The notes beneath the pieces were generated by a model. The model had not been told where the DNA came from. It did no database searches and worked only from the letters and a program-made list of their open reading frames with translations. A stretch of 64,000 nt of DNA from Spirometra erinaceieuropaei (lineage: Eukaryota; Platyhelminthes; Cestoda; Diphyllobothriidea; Diphyllobothriidae), in assembly GCA_902702965.1 (NCBI GenBank), contig CACRXP010000048.1, positions 836,994 to 900,993 on the forward strand, written 5' to 3'. Positions 1-11,489 of the stretch are shown in pieces. Within the stretch, counting starts at the first letter, position 1; every line of letters begins with the position of its first letter. The position numbers and the translations under genes are program-made.

Positions 1-17
1 AAATTAGTGTGATACCA

Positions 18-657
18 TCAAGTATCAGCAGTCCGAGGTCGCGAACGAGAACGACGACGGCTGTGCGAGCGACTGGAAGCTATGCGGTCGAGCTGTATTT
101 TAAGGGAGGCCATGTCATCTGCCATGGCCGAAACCTGTTTCAATAAATTTTCATTCACTGACGATGAAGATGAGGAGATCTTAGCAACGGAAGGTGGCTG
201 GAATCGCTGCACCTCTATTATTCGATGCGCCATCTCAGCCAGCTGTGAGACCGTAAGGTCTTCAGAGGCGGAAGCCAGGATCGTTTGAACATCTGTGGGC
301 AGACGTTCTAGGAAAATGTCCCTGACAAATTTATCGTCTACTTCCATGTCTTCATGAGAGATCGCATTCGAAGTGGATGCTCTTAATTCGTAGAATTTCC
401 GCCTTTAACGTGGAGAAAGGAGCATCAACAGGAGGATTAGCTAGCAAGGACTGAACTTGAGAGATGACACTAGCGGGGAGGACCTCCACAAGTTTGTGGT
501 ATTTTGCTAGTTCCTTGGTAAGGATGGCAGAATAAAAGGCTGATTCTATGCGGATGAAGTAATGTTCTGGAGCGTGTTGCCAGAATTTAGGCAAGGTAAA
601 ATTGATTGCATGAAGGAACTGGGCGGGGACATCAAGTTGTTGATTGGAGTGAGACAT
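18..657 (-). pseudogene. gag: Ty3/gypsy gag fragment (copy A)
   Basis: This is the capsid/nucleocapsid region of a Ty3/gypsy LTR retrotransposon in two open pieces, 657-352 and 347-18. The N-terminal piece begins MSHSNQQLD and holds a capsid-like stretch (FTLPKFWQHAPEHYF). The second has the DLTVSQLAEMADRI-type region and an SR-rich basic tail (SRSHSRRRSRSRPR). About 70 bp present in copy B (45916-45985) is deleted here and breaks the frame. The ORF stops at a TGA (18-20 on the minus strand) at the place where the first cysteine of the zinc knuckle (following WYH..FG) is expected. Pol would lie left of the window edge. Confidence 0.88.
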
Positions 658-1060
658 AATTAGAGAGAGATGGCAAAATATCAGAATTCGTGAGGAAAGT
701 AAATGTAAATTGGATAGATATTCACAAACAAAAAACGTTAAATCTTATGCAGTACGACAGAAAGGTATAGTCTGCGTAAACGGCGGGAGTTATCAATGTC
801 GTTAGAGGTAATTTTCTCGCGAACTAGCGAGTTATATCTCACTAGCCCCTATCCTTAAATGCAGCTAGTACAACGGAACAGTGAATAATATAGATATTTT
901 GAACGTTAAGAAAACTTAACGATAGAACACGGAACACGGTAGCAAGGCGGGTTGTACAGGTGTGTCGTTTCTCGTCACATTCAAACAAGCAATCCGGTCA
1001 AAGAAAATGGGAGTAAGTTGTCAAAGGTAAATTAGTCAGGTACTTCACCACTTGGTATGT
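658..1060 (-). other. Gypsy 5' leader / presumed LTR-derived stretch
   Basis: This non-coding sequence lies upstream of the gag start and is matched by 46261-46665. Retroviral-type elements carry their leader and 5' LTR here. I cannot define LTR ends, a primer binding site or a TSD, because both copies share this junction and no second LTR is visible. The right limit is placed where similarity to the AT-rich dispersed repeat begins ('taattaccccaag' onward). Confidence 0.4.
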
Positions 1061-1862
1061 CTACATCAATTTAATTACCCCAAGATGCGGCCTTTCGAAC
1101 GAAGTTTTGTCCGGTTGCATACAAATGCCGCACTCTGTATCAAGTGAATACATTAAAAGGAGACATTTTTCCCATTGGTTTTCCGTGCCCATAATAATTA
1201 AATTATATTGCATACGAAATATTATACGAATATTCAGTCCTTTGCACATTCGATGGAACACTATGTTTTCTTTCAATGTTTACTGGAAAAAAGTGGATGA
1301 TTCGGATTTTCAAACTTTCCTAATTCCCAATATTTTTCTACCACGATTAGCCCTTACACTTGCGTTTTTTAATCTCCAAACTACAAGATTCTTATATGCT
1401 GCGTGCAGAAAACCATATGTTTCTCCACGGTATTGGAAGAAAAAAATGGGGATCATAAAACTTATCAGTGTATTTGAGCCATTTTGGTGACTTTACAGGC
1501 CAAGTTGGTAGATGCAGATACATTCAGTTTTATAAATGGACATTTGGCGGTATTAAAGAATCTCAAATTTGAAAACTTTTCAAAATAAGATTATGTCCTT
1601 TTTTGAATACAAGATTTGAAGCAGGTGTAAGTTCCTACGAAATAAGAAAAATAATGAATATTATGATTTATGCTTTGCATAAATAAAATTCCATTTTAAG
1701 CGCATCAGCAATCAATTAGTAAGATGCATGCTGTATAAATAGTCATTATTTACAAAGTATATGCATTCCATGCTGTAAAATATCCGCTCAAACGTCCGGC
1801 ATCCTAAAGTAACTGATTTATTAGAATAACACACTGCACTCAATTATCGATTAAAAGCTTTT
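1061..1862 (+). repeat. AT-rich dispersed repeat, body segment
   Basis: This stretch has no gene. It resembles 10970-11390 and 63830-64000 in order and wording: a 'gcatgcaaatg'-like block, then a 'cttacacttg..tttccaaactacaag' block, then a 'taagcc'-type block. It looks like the interior of the dispersed repeat described at 10836, cut on the left by the gypsy element. Short ORFs here (for example 1107-1490) differ between the copies by frameshift and are not credible genes. Confidence 0.5.
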
Positions 1863-1908
1863 TTGTCTTTGATGACGTATTCGAGTAGGAATCGGAAACG
1901 TCAGGCTA
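1863..1908 (+). ncRNA. Hammerhead-like motif, decayed (copy A)
   Basis: The order is TTGATGA (1869-1875), a short stem-loop with attc/gaat around loop 'gagtag', GGAAAC, then GTCAGGC. This matches the arrangement of the better-preserved motif at 17097-17140 (CTGATGA, stem II, GAAAC, GTC). The first core base C is T here and stem II is shortened. It is followed by 'taataaa' and a 'cgatcg' block as in the PLE 3' ends. It is probably the 3' remnant of a Penelope-like element. I expect it to be inactive. Confidence 0.5.
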
Positions 1909-2069
1909 ATAAAGCTATTGTCCCGGCGATCGTGTCTCATTATTCAGTATCTCGAGTTGGCCCACCTACTGCACATCTGTCGCATTTTCGCCTACTCAAA
2001 ACGAAAATGAACGTTGATTTGTTTTATAATTAAACAGAATATTAACATTTAAAAAGCATACATTAATAG

Positions 2070-2820
2070 ACTTCTACATGAAACATTCTTATGTCCGCTT
2101 AATAAGCCTGGCCACTCTGTCCACGTACCGGAGGGAACGTCTTTATTTCCGATATCTTACTGAATAGAATGCATGCGACTCCCGAATTTTCAGAAGACCT
2201 TCCGTACACAGACAACAGCAAAACACAATTCCGAATGATTATTCAGCCTCACCCAGTACTTCGTGCATGATTCCTTATGAATAAAACTGAAGGAGCCGCA
2301 ATCGTTAGACTTGAATGCACTCTTATTTTTTCACGCATTGACTGCAACGTTCTTCTGAAGGTAAACACTTTTAATTTGATTCGTATTTCTTTATGCCTAT
2401 CAAATGCTATTTTATCGTTTAATTGAAAAAGCCGGTTAAAATTATTCTATATGCGCATTTATCCAGAAAGGCAAAAACCGCCTAGTCACATTTGCCGCTG
2501 TTGGAACTGCTTGCTCACCTTAAATATCTGGGGCCTATAACAATCTGTGAAAGTTTCCTCTGTATAATTGCAAAGCATGCTCGAATGGAAACAAATATAG
2601 CGACCGACTAGGTCTATGCAGAATGGGTCTGCTCTGAAACGCGTATGGCGTTGTATTTATTGTATGTCATATTTGGTGCATGGACGTTGACCTGATAAAC
2701 TGCTACAAATATGTTTTTCGTATTCTCTGATCTGCTTCGTAAAAGTTTATTTCAAGGATAATAAGTAAACTCTATGCGTTGTTGGACTAATAGCTTCGGA
2801 TAAAAGAAACGCTTCCCAAA
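2070..2820. other. Block present in copy A, absent from copy B
   Basis: Copy B passes directly from 'cttaattga' to 'tatttagggtaacaaatgag' at about 47685-47700, while A has some 750 bp between the matching flanks. I see no terminal repeats, no TSD and no ORF of note. Short matching bases at the edges (ttaat..ga / gatattta) suggest a deletion in B rather than an insertion in A. Confidence 0.7.
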
Positions 2821-3230
2821 GATATTTAGTGTATCAAATGAGCCAGCGACCAGACTTTTATGCATTTATTATATGGAAAACAGTGTCCGATTGCTCCTTG
2901 TGGTGCCACAGTATATACATAAAGCGCTGTTGATTCATTTATGGAATCTGGATCACGACTGACTGGGCTGAAACAAGCTATAGCTATCATAGTATGGCCA
3001 TCCATGTTTAACAGGCAAGCTGCCTCACTTAAACGTAAATGTTTAATTTAACGCTGCAATGTCAACCGAAACGGTATAAAAGGAAACGTTTTAGCTTTTA
3101 TTGAAAATACGCGAGCAAAATAGTAGTTTGAAATGCACTTGCATAATCTATGTCAAATTTATTTTGATGATTTAAAACAAAAACTAAATCATGCCTAAAC
3201 TGGGTTCAGGTAAACGATGGCCTGGCTAGG

Positions 3231-3512
3231 TTGCTTGGACTGCCGTATCGGACAGCGGATTTGATGAAATTTCACCTTCTGAACTTTTCTGCGGTCGCCG
3301 AATTTTACATCATTTCGAGTGAGCTGTCAAAGGAAAGAATATTGCATTTTGATGGAATTGTTTTTTCCAGAATAGACGCGGGCATCACTCCGGGAAAAAG
3401 GACCACCCCATGGCCTGCGGATTTTCGGTGGCGAAAAAAAACCATTAATGAGCTGAACCAATTAGCATCAAATGCGGCTTCCAGCAAGTTATTTTGGACA
3501 TGTCGCCTGTGA
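3231..3512 (+). CDS. Unrecognised conserved C-terminal fragment (copy A)
   Basis: This is a 93-codon open frame with no ATG at its left limit. The frame stays open further left, to about 3190, through a possible splice-donor-like 'caggtaaac'. I do not recognise the protein. Its residues FSAVAEFYIISSEL, the spacing to HFDGIVF, then FRWRKK, LNQLASNAAS and a terminal TC-x-x stop align with the minus-strand ORF at 31712-32098 (SAVAKFFILSSNL, HLDALVF, AWRKN, LNRLATDAAS, TC-x-x stop). The two copies are only about 60% identical in DNA, so the protein match suggests past coding function. It may be an exon fragment, a pseudogene or part of a transposon. Confidence 0.45.
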   Translation: MLGLPYRTADLMKFHLLNFSAVAEFYIISSELSKERILHFDGIVFSRIDAGITPGKRTTPWPADFRWRKKTINELNQLASNAASSKLFWTCRL

Positions 3513-4002
3513 ACTAGAGGTTGCATGTGCAGGGGGAATGCAGCTGAGCGTATGTAATATGAAGGCGAATTGGGATTTACAATCGTTACTCTTTGCTGTG
3601 TTCTTTATTTCTGTCTTGGCAAAAAACCAATCAAATAATTGCACTGCAGCTTCAACATGAAATGATTTCCGAAAAGACATGCCAGCAATTTAACATTTAG
3701 GAATACAGTCTATAGTGCAGAAGGTTTTATTGACAGCTTTAAAAATTCACCGGTAGAGATGATATAGACGGTAGAATAGTCGGTTGGGCTAAACCAGAAA
3801 CAAATAATGACCCGAATTGCATGAACACTCGCCGTAACGGCTACATCTGATCATGACATATTAAGATCTTCGTAGAATGATTGTGAGTACTTATGACTTA
3901 TGTATGAAAACCAACAGTGTAGCATCGATTCAAATGACCTAAGCAGCTCGTATTGTTTATCCTGCAGAGAGACTTGATCAGATACCATACCATACACGTC
4001 AG

Positions 4003-4480
4003 TCATCCAGTCTGTAGACTTAGCATGCAGCACTTTGGAAAGTCTTTGTTTTTTGTGTGTCCAATGCCCTGGCCTATGCTTGCAGGTCACATTCAGTAGT
4101 TTCCATGGAATATGTTCGATAGAGCTGCCTCTCGGATACTCCACACATGTTCCACCACACACTTGGGATTGAATGATATCCAGTTTTCAGGTAGGCGTTT
4201 TGACATTTATGCCGCTTCTCCGCCCTTGCGATCTGCACCTCATACAAAAAATGGAAGAGCAGCTGTCCGTATTTGTAAACGACTTAAGCCGAAAGCTATT
4301 ACCGACGGGATAATCAGCACTGTCTGACCGAACAGTTCGTTAACTCCGCAAGCATTAAACAATGTTGTTGTCCTTTGATGATTTCCACAAAATTTAAAGC
4401 GGTAACACCTATTGCCGACTGGCAAATTATGAAAAATTACTGTTAATCTCCCTTTTTGGCGCAAATCGTCTCACGTCGCT
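4003..4480. repeat. Direct repeat unit 1 of a ~485-bp pair (copy A)
   Basis: Similarity to 4484-4970 includes 'catgcagcacttt', 'aaagtctttgtt', 'ttgacat..t.ccgcttctc', 'tggcaaatt' and 'cgcaaatcgtctca'. On the minus strand, translated pieces of the two units also agree (LSKVLHAKSTDW in both), which hints at a coding or exon-like origin. Reading frames are broken. The counterpart in copy B is 48873-49350. Confidence 0.7.
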
Positions 4481-4483
4481 CAG

Positions 4484-4970
4484 CCAGTCTGTGGACTTGG
4501 CATGCAGCACTTTCGAAAGTCTTTGTTGTTTGTGTGCGCAATGCGCTAGTAGGTATCTCTTGAAGCTAGCCTATATTTGCAGGTCGAATTCAGCTGTTTC
4601 CATGGGATATGATCTACAGAGCATCTTCTCAGACATTCCACGCATGTTGCATGTAAATGACATCCTGTTTTTCAGGAAGAAGTTTTGACATCAATTCCGC
4701 TTCTCTGTCCTTGCGATTTGCACTTTATCTAAAAATGGGACGGCGGCTGTTCGACGCTGACCGACATGATCATCAGCACCGTCTGAACGAAAGTTTAATT
4801 GACTTTGTTCGCATTGACAAATATCGCTGTCGTTTATCGTTTTCTGTAAAATGTAAAGCAGCATGGCAAATTGCAGAAGGGCGAATTTTTAGCAGTAACC
4901 ATCATTCCTCCTTTTTGCCGCAAATCGTCTCATCCTATTGTCTCATTATCTTCAAACGATAATGTATTTT
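4484..4970. repeat. Direct repeat unit 2 of a ~485-bp pair (copy A)
   Basis: This is the second unit, adjoining unit 1 with almost no spacer. It is clearly diverged from unit 1, whereas each unit is about 95% identical to its counterpart in copy B. The local tandem duplication is therefore much older than the large duplication. The counterpart in copy B is 49354-49840. Confidence 0.7.
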
Positions 4971-5359
4971 TAAATTCTGGACACAACCGGTTCATTCACT
5001 CAGTAAGCCAATATTTTGTTACAATTTGCCGTGTGCATAGTCTGTCTGATGAATAATTAAACAGGCAGCACAATTTATTTAGCTGGGACGTTTAGTTAAA
5101 ATTTTAAGAAGCAAATGTAATCAATGAGAAGGTTTAGTAATTTATTCATCGTCATGCCCACTTGTACAGTTTACATTTGAGTCCAAACGTGCGTCGTATC
5201 TGAATTATAGGACAACTCTCAAGAGTCAAATTTGCGATATTACTGATCAAAGTTATTAACGCTGTTATGTAAGTTCAGCGTAAACACTTAAACAAACATT
5301 TGCAGATTATTCTGCCATATTATCGATTTATGTACAGGTCTGTTGGTGAATAACTGAAG

Positions 5360-5470
5360 GTGAACAATGAATGAACGATTTCATAAAATCGTGGCTTGAA
5401 TTTTAAAATGCGTTTCACTTCAGTAAGTATTAGTTAGGTTGTATTGCAAATTGATTGTCATGGCGCATAA
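5360..5470 (+). repeat. Dispersed AT-rich repeat, core (+)
   Basis: This is a member of the core motif with the approximate wording 'ctcatgaaatgt.gaccgaaattc.gaaatgcgttttc', then 'attaatta' and 'ctgtaaaact'. This copy reads 'tttcataaaatcgtggcttg', 'aaaatgcgtttcac' and 'gtattgcaaattgatt'. It continues into the 'ttttttgatggtcttataaa' block also seen near 6950 and 42380. Confidence 0.6.
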
Positions 5471-6006
5471 TTCAATAGTATTTCAGACTTCTCAAAATGT
5501 TAACTTTTCAATGTACGTCATGTAAACTTCCCACAGAAACAAAACGCGGGAAAATGCAATGTAGGTTTAAGCATCCTTCTCCATTTATTTTTTGATGGTC
5601 TTATAAATGCAAACATACTTTGCAGATATATGGCAGAATAATATACTTTCATTTACTCGTTTGGTAGAAAATGCAATCGTATCCGCATTGAATGCCCTGC
5701 GATGAGTGATCCTCCGCAAATTTCTATGAACTATAATGTAATGGCTGCTTAGACTCACACAAATTCGGGAATTAAGAAACTTCTGAAACCTTAATATGCT
5801 AATTTTGCGATGTACAATGTAAATTCAATGTTAATTAATACCGAACGAGAAAAATCTCACATTTCTGAGATATTTTCTGTAAAATATATTTGGATTGTAT
5901 AAGACGATCGAAAATCAGTGTAAATATGCGCGCTTATAAGTAGCCTTTTTACTGAGTGTGGTTTTTGCAAGAGGTTAAAACGAAGTATATGCAAAAGACT
6001 ACATCT

Positions 6007-6637
6007 TGGAGAGTCCAGAATAATTTAGGATTCTGCCGTTGGATAGTCAATTATTAAACCCTACCTAATTAATCCTTCCTAATCAAAAACACATTTCAGA
6101 AGTTCGGCAAACATTTCTTTGGTTCTGTTGAGCAAAGTAAGTTTACTAAAATTGATTAACCTGAACATGATAATTAATAGTAAACAATCACACCTATAAG
6201 TTTACAGTGGTATCGGAAGTTTAATTAACTGCAATGGACTAATTATTTGTCCGTTGACAAATATGAAGCGTTTCCTTTTTAGATCGGCAGGTATCCATTT
6301 TGTCTCTAGATCGTGGCTCTACTTTGGTACACACAGGGCACGCAAGCTGATAGGTCAGTTTTGCGGACATCAGTACTTCAGGATAATTTGATGTAAAAGC
6401 TTTAAGATAATGTTTGATAATCCAAGGCGTAGTGAGAGCATGTACTTCAACCATACATAAAAAGGTGCTTGCTAGTGTGTGCACTGTCACAGCTTCAGAC
6501 TCGTAACGAAAATAAATTTCGGTTGTCCGGGTGCACACATAGCTGCTCCTAGTAAAGTACTTACTGAAGTTAACCACCGACGATGCTGACGTTACATGTT
6601 GCATGCGTGGAATCATGTCTACTCAAGTCAACCATAT
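6007..6637. other. Block present in copy A, absent from copy B
   Basis: Copy B joins 'ccctacatct' directly to 'ccatgtgatttcaac' at about 50876, while A carries some 630 bp between 'acatct' and 'aatgtgatttcaac'. The block contains a minus-oriented dispersed-repeat core (6063-6130) and a 125-codon minus-strand ORF (6239-6616) with no recognisable motif. The 3-4 bp identical at both edges (atct) is compatible with a microhomology deletion in B. Confidence 0.65.
6063..6130 (-). repeat. Dispersed AT-rich repeat, core (-)
   Basis: The plus strand reads 'ccttcctaatc', 'aaaacacatttcagaa' and 'ttcggcaaacatttc', the reverse complement of the core seen at 6732. It lies inside the block missing from copy B. 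Confidence 0.6.
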
Positions 6638-6731
6638 CTCAATGTGATTTCAACATTTTCTTCAAGTACAGATTAATGCCATTTGAAGATTAGGTTTAGA
6701 GAATAAGTATTTGCTCAGACTCAACGGACGG

Positions 6732-6850
6732 TACAGTGAGTGACCGATCTCATGAAATGTTGGCTGAAATTCTGAAATGCGTTTTCGATTAGGAAGAATT
6801 ACTTGGTCCCGGTTGTAAAACTGATTATCCTAAGGCATATTCTTATAACA
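6732..6850 (+). repeat. Dispersed AT-rich repeat, core (+)
   Basis: The sequence reads 'agtgagtgaccgatctcatg', then 'gctgaaattctgaaatgcg', 'ttcgattagg' and 'gtaaaactgattatcc'. It is one of the best matches to the family. Copy B has unrelated sequence in this place (50970-51132). Confidence 0.7.
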
Positions 6851-7148
6851 TTTCGGATTTTGCAGGATGTCGGCTTTTAAATCCACTTGTTTTTAATGTC
6901 CTGTAGAAAGTGTGCTCGGTAAAAAATGACTACATCACTAGCATGCTTTTTCCTATTGATGTTTGATGGTCTTGCAAATTCAAATATATTTTATAGAAAC
7001 CATAAACAAAATAAGCTTTCTTTAAACAGTCACTAAACAATCACGTCTTCCTTATATTTTTTCCCCGTTATGAATTGAAAACAAGCATGTACAACAAAAT
7101 TTATTGTGGCCAATAAATTTCGTGACTACTTTTCAACTGCAGCCCGAC
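6733..7148. other. Copy-A-specific replacement block
   Basis: Between 'gactcaacggacgg' and 'ctgcataaaattgctatcg', copy A has about 415 bp beginning with a dispersed-repeat core. Copy B has about 160 bp of different sequence (50970-51132). One copy has undergone replacement or nested insertion/deletion. I see no TSD. Confidence 0.55.
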
Positions 7149-7319
7149 TCTGCATAAAATTGCTATCGAACGAAAGCGCACAGCACTAGGAATTTTTACA
7201 GAATAACAGTGCATAAGAGCAAAGACAAGGTTCAAGTCAATGAAAAATCAGATAAGAAGTCCACATAAGCGGCATATAGGAATAAGGGAAGACGAAATGT
7301 TAACAACAAATCACAGTCA

Positions 7320-7450
7320 TGCGCTCGGACAAGAATTAGAAAAGATGCTCTCGTGTTGACAACATGATCGTTATCTAACAGGTGTTTCGTTATAGACAAA
7401 CGGCAGGGTTTTGTTTTCCTGTTTTCTTAAAGTTACAACAAAATCTTACG
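7320..7450 (-). pseudogene. Truncated PLE-type fragment (copy A)
   Basis: This is the copy A remnant of 51303-51562. The KKTGKQNP stretch is kept, but a frameshift follows, and the segment carrying the LEAAYIR..KPDLC portion is deleted. Confidence 0.45.
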
Positions 7451-9119
7451 TCCAAATTGCAGTTGCGCTAATACTAAGGATCTAATATTCACCTACCTTA
7501 AGCCTTCCATACAAGAAAATTAGACATTTACTTACGTTATTAAGGAAATCTCGGATAGGTTTCCTTACATTTTAATATGAACATAGATCACGTCGTGCTA
7601 TTCAAGAGCAGTGTTTTGGAATGGACAGATATGCCTCCGTATGAATAAACATTTTATTAATCTGGAAATGTTTAGCGATTTAAAATGCATTCTAGTACGA
7701 AGGAAGTCAGATAGCATCTCATAAATGCTCCTGTATCTGGGACCAAATGTGTTATCAGTGGTTGTACACAAACTATTTCTCACAGAATCCGATGAAAGCA
7801 GACTTAAACTGATTTCGCAATCACGCCTGCCCGTTGATGAGGCGATTCCATGGGAAAGTGAACTTCATCTCATTCACTACTCCAGGCATTTTTCCTGAGT
7901 AGTCCCGTGTCCATATGCGTTGCTATACTTGGGCTAACTTGATCTAATTTTCCACCGCTGACTACTCCTCACTGGTTGTCAGTATATTATAATTAGTCTT
8001 GGCGGGATCCCTGTATTATGTGAAGAAATAGGGGAGCAGTTTACGGTGGAAACAGTCCCTCGTGTATGCTGCCTTCGCAAACCCTAGGCGTGAATAAATA
8101 ATGAAGAATTCCAAGAAAGAGTCAAAATGCGTCAAGTCAACTCGCCATGTAATGCTTGAATAATTAATGACTTTGAGAGGTCGTATGTATGGATAGACAT
8201 ATAGTAGCTTTCAAAATACCTTATATCTATCTTAAGGTAAAAGCGCAACCTCCACCAAGGTATAAACCAATTATGCGGTCATTTTACTCAACTCAGTCGT
8301 AAATACTCCCATTCAAATATCAGCATCCCTGCGTGACTGGACGATGTTGAAATTACAATTCCATCAAGTAACCACTGATACTCAGAGACATATTTCAATA
8401 TTTCATGCAAGAAGGTCTACTTTGCTCGAAACTGCGCATTGCATAATGCGATCAATTTCCAGCGTTCGTCATTGTCAATCCACTAAAAGCTTACAGCTCC
8501 TGATCCAAACTGTCATCGTAGACGGAGAATTCTAAGAGGGTATATAAATGCCCCACTTGAACTGGCCATGAAATGCTCACACAATTGTTGACTCCAAGGA
8601 CCTAAATATTAGAAGTCGTATGCAAAGTATAGTTCGATGTTGGCACGCTTATGTAATTGGATATTGCATTCCTTGTGATTTAATTTACATATCCGGTCAT
8701 TAATACAACTACTTTATTCACGAAACATATGATACTTTTAAAAGATGAAGCGCAATTTTAACGTAATTGCTTTATTATTTCTAAAGCCCTAAAGCTTCAG
8801 TACAATTGAGTAAATCTTGTTTGCATATGAGTAAAAAGTAGGAACATTAGGTTGGAAATAGTTGAATGGTATTTTCTACGATTTCCAGAGGATAATATGG
8901 GACATGCAAATTTCAATTAGTTGCAAAAGATTAGTCTGACAATTACAGATATATCGGAACTAAAAGCAACATACATTGCTTTAAATTTCGAAGACATTAA
9001 CGTGCGAACTTTGAGTTAACTATTCAGAACTAAAGTTGATATGAATGTTTGACCCGAAATTAATCAGTTGGGAGCAAACAACGTATTGGAAACACAATAC
9101 CGTAGGTCAGCATTGATGT
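7451..9119. other. Non-coding AT-rich stretch (copy A)
   Basis: There is no supported gene. The piece at 8290-8340 (a 'ctcagtcgtaaatactccc'-like line) resembles 9297 and 11652, so this is also derived from the local repeat family. ORF 8344-8535 is matched in B (52445-52663), but substitutions alter residues freely. The copy B counterpart is about 51563-53246. Confidence 0.5.
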
Positions 9120-10560
9120 CAAATACGGTTTATAAAATTTCACGAAGAATGCCCAATATTTCATGAGTGGAATTACTAAGTGTTAACTACGATACTGTAT
9201 GAATGGGCCTTTCACAGTATTAAAATACTGCACATTTATTGTAAAGAAAAACCCAACATTCCTTGGAGTAAGCACTTATTAAGCAACCGTTGTACTAAAC
9301 TCGGTCGAAATGAGTCCCATTCAAATGTCAGTACCCTAGCATGGTTGAAACCTGGTGAATCTATGCTGCATGCTAGTTAAACATACACTGATAACAACAA
9401 AACCTTGCTAAGCAAACACACATTTCAGCATATCAGTTAACATTTCATGTATTATGTTGCTATAAAAGCAACATTGCAACCGCTACATAATAATCCTTCC
9501 TAATTGAAAACACATTTCGGAAATTCGGTCCACATTTCATGAGAACGGTCACTCACTGTATCTCAACATCGAACTTAACATTATATGCGACTCCACCTAT
9601 CCAGTTACTGACTACTTCATATTTCCCCACTAATAATATTGTCAAGAAACTTGTTCTGTTATAATCTGCAAAATCTTACATTTGAATAATTTTTACTGAA
9701 GGCCTCTTTTTGATGGCGTATATTATAGAAAGGCAAAATTTGTCCTTGGCCTTAATTAAGACAGATTTTCAGTGGGCCATTGGTCTAACATAATTGAGAA
9801 TGTTTTGCAAATAGTTAATTTTTGCCTCTAAAATGACCAAGATTGGTCAAGATCGGAGTCCGATGGGTGTTTTCGGAAATGTGCAACTGTATGTCATGGC
9901 CACACACTCAGGTTATCAATATTGAAGTCCTGTTATCAGGCCTAGCTGCAGGCACATGCCGCGAAAATCGTGATCCGTGCCGTTCCTCATATTATAGTTC
10001 TTGTGCAAAATACCGGTCAGAGTAACTTATTGACCAGCAGATGTGGTGTTACGTCTAGGTGGGGGTTTTTGCCCTGTCAACTATCTGCGTCCTCTGCCAC
10101 CGCCGGTTATCTTGCCTCTTTGGTAACATCGGTTCCAAGTTGGCGGAAGTCGAGGCTGCGGTAGATCCTGCACTAGCATTCTAAAACTGAAAACTGCCTC
10201 AAATGCTAGTTACTGTTCCTGTACTCATCCTGCTGTGGATCGCACGCTGAACATCGTCGTCAGTGGCGGTGGAATCGGTCACAATACTCAGCGCATTTGC
10301 AGAAAGATAAGCCTAGAATATATGGAAGGTAAAAGCTCCTGATGCATACGGTTTTTGCAGAAAAAAGATGACGCATTTTGCGGTTTGAATTTATTGCCGA
10401 TAAAGACAACGTGAAGTTATTACACAATTCTGACTTCTGACTCATGATCAATATTCCCGCTTCGTTTGAACCATTCAGAGGGAAATTAAGAAGCACCTCT
10501 CAGATAGAGTTATCATGCGAATTTCGAAATACGTCAACGGGATTCGTATTAGGCTGTAAA
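9120..10560. repeat. Large local direct repeat, unit 1 (copy A)
   Basis: This is similar to 11490-12610. Shared landmarks in order are 'ctcggtcgaaatgagtccc' / 'ctcggtcagaaagagcccc', 'ggcctagctgcaggc' / 'ggcctaactgcaagc', 'tcctcatattatagttcttg' / 'tcctcatattgtatttcttg', 'gaccagcagatg' / 'gaccagctgata', 'gcgtcctctgccaccgccgg' / 'gcgtcctccgccacctccgg', and 'gaaccattcagagggaaatt' / 'gaaccatacagaggtaaatt'. It is non-coding. The copy B counterpart is about 53247-54690. Confidence 0.7.
9495..9570 (-). repeat. Dispersed AT-rich repeat, core (-)
   Basis: The plus strand reads 'ccttcctaattgaaaacac', 'atttcggaaattcggtcc', 'acatttcatgag' and 'ggtcactcactg', a clear reverse complement of the core. Copy B has it at 53618-53690. 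Confidence 0.75.
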
Positions 10561-10835
10561 TCATTTTTAAAGATTAGAATTAACGAGGTGTTAAGGCTCC
10601 TGAGTACCCGCCAGCAAATTTCTTGTTGACGTTGAGAGTTTAAGTTGAGTGATAATATCTTAGAGCCGTGTTCGTCAAAAAAACGGTCACTAACCAGCAT
10701 ATTTTTAACTGAATCTTACCCATCATGTCTTCGCAGACGCTCTGCTCCTGAAGGGTTGGATAAACTCCAGTAAGAGCACAAAGTTAAAACTTTGTTATTT
10801 TGTCCTTTAAGCTATGCAACGCATGATCTACTGTA

Positions 10836-10930
10836 GGTGAGGCAACTCATGAAATGTCGACATAAATTCCGAATGCATTTTCAATTCGAAAAGATGAATT
10901 AATTAGGGTTGTTAAACTAGTCAGTTTGCA
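10836..10930 (+). repeat. Dispersed AT-rich repeat, core (+)
   Basis: The sequence reads 'gtaggtgaggcaactcatg', 'aaatgtcgacataaattcc', 'gaatgcattttcaattcg' and 'attaattagggttgttaaac'. Together with 9495 it forms an outward inverted pair about 1.4 kb apart. Copy B has it at 54960-55060. Confidence 0.75.
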
Positions 10931-11489
10931 ACATTATTTTATAATAGTTTAATTACAGCTAAGTACCTCCTTCCGAATGAACTTCCATCTGTTTGCATGC
11001 AAATGTATACTATGCACAAAATGACATAAAATGACAACACAGTTTGCATTAATTTTTCTCATAGACTTTCGGTGCCCCTAACTGTCAAATTTTATTCCAT
11101 GGTAAACATTTAGGAAAAATATCAATTTTTTTGCAGATACCGTAGTAAACCACTCGATGCGAGAGTTTAATTTGGTTTTCAAATACTTTTCAGGTTCCAG
11201 AATGATTTTGAACCCGCTCTATTCTTACACTTGGATTCAGATTTTCCAAACTACATGCCGTATATTTTCACCGAACGGATAACCCCAAATTTCCATATGA
11301 TAATTAAGTGGGGCAAATAGTTTTAATACAATTTAACAGTGGATTTAAGCCATATTGTTAACATTACAAACCACATTTTTAAATGCATAGGCATGCCAAT
11401 TTATGAACTGCCATTTCAAGTTATTTAAAAATCCAGCAATTAGAAAATGTTCTAAGCAGATAATATTTTTTGGAGGAATACTCAGATAC

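Noticed and set aside
6239..6616. A 125-codon minus-strand ORF in the copy-A-only block.
   Set aside because: No domain, no second copy to test conservation, and it overlaps no recognisable gene structure. It is a chance ORF unless expressed.
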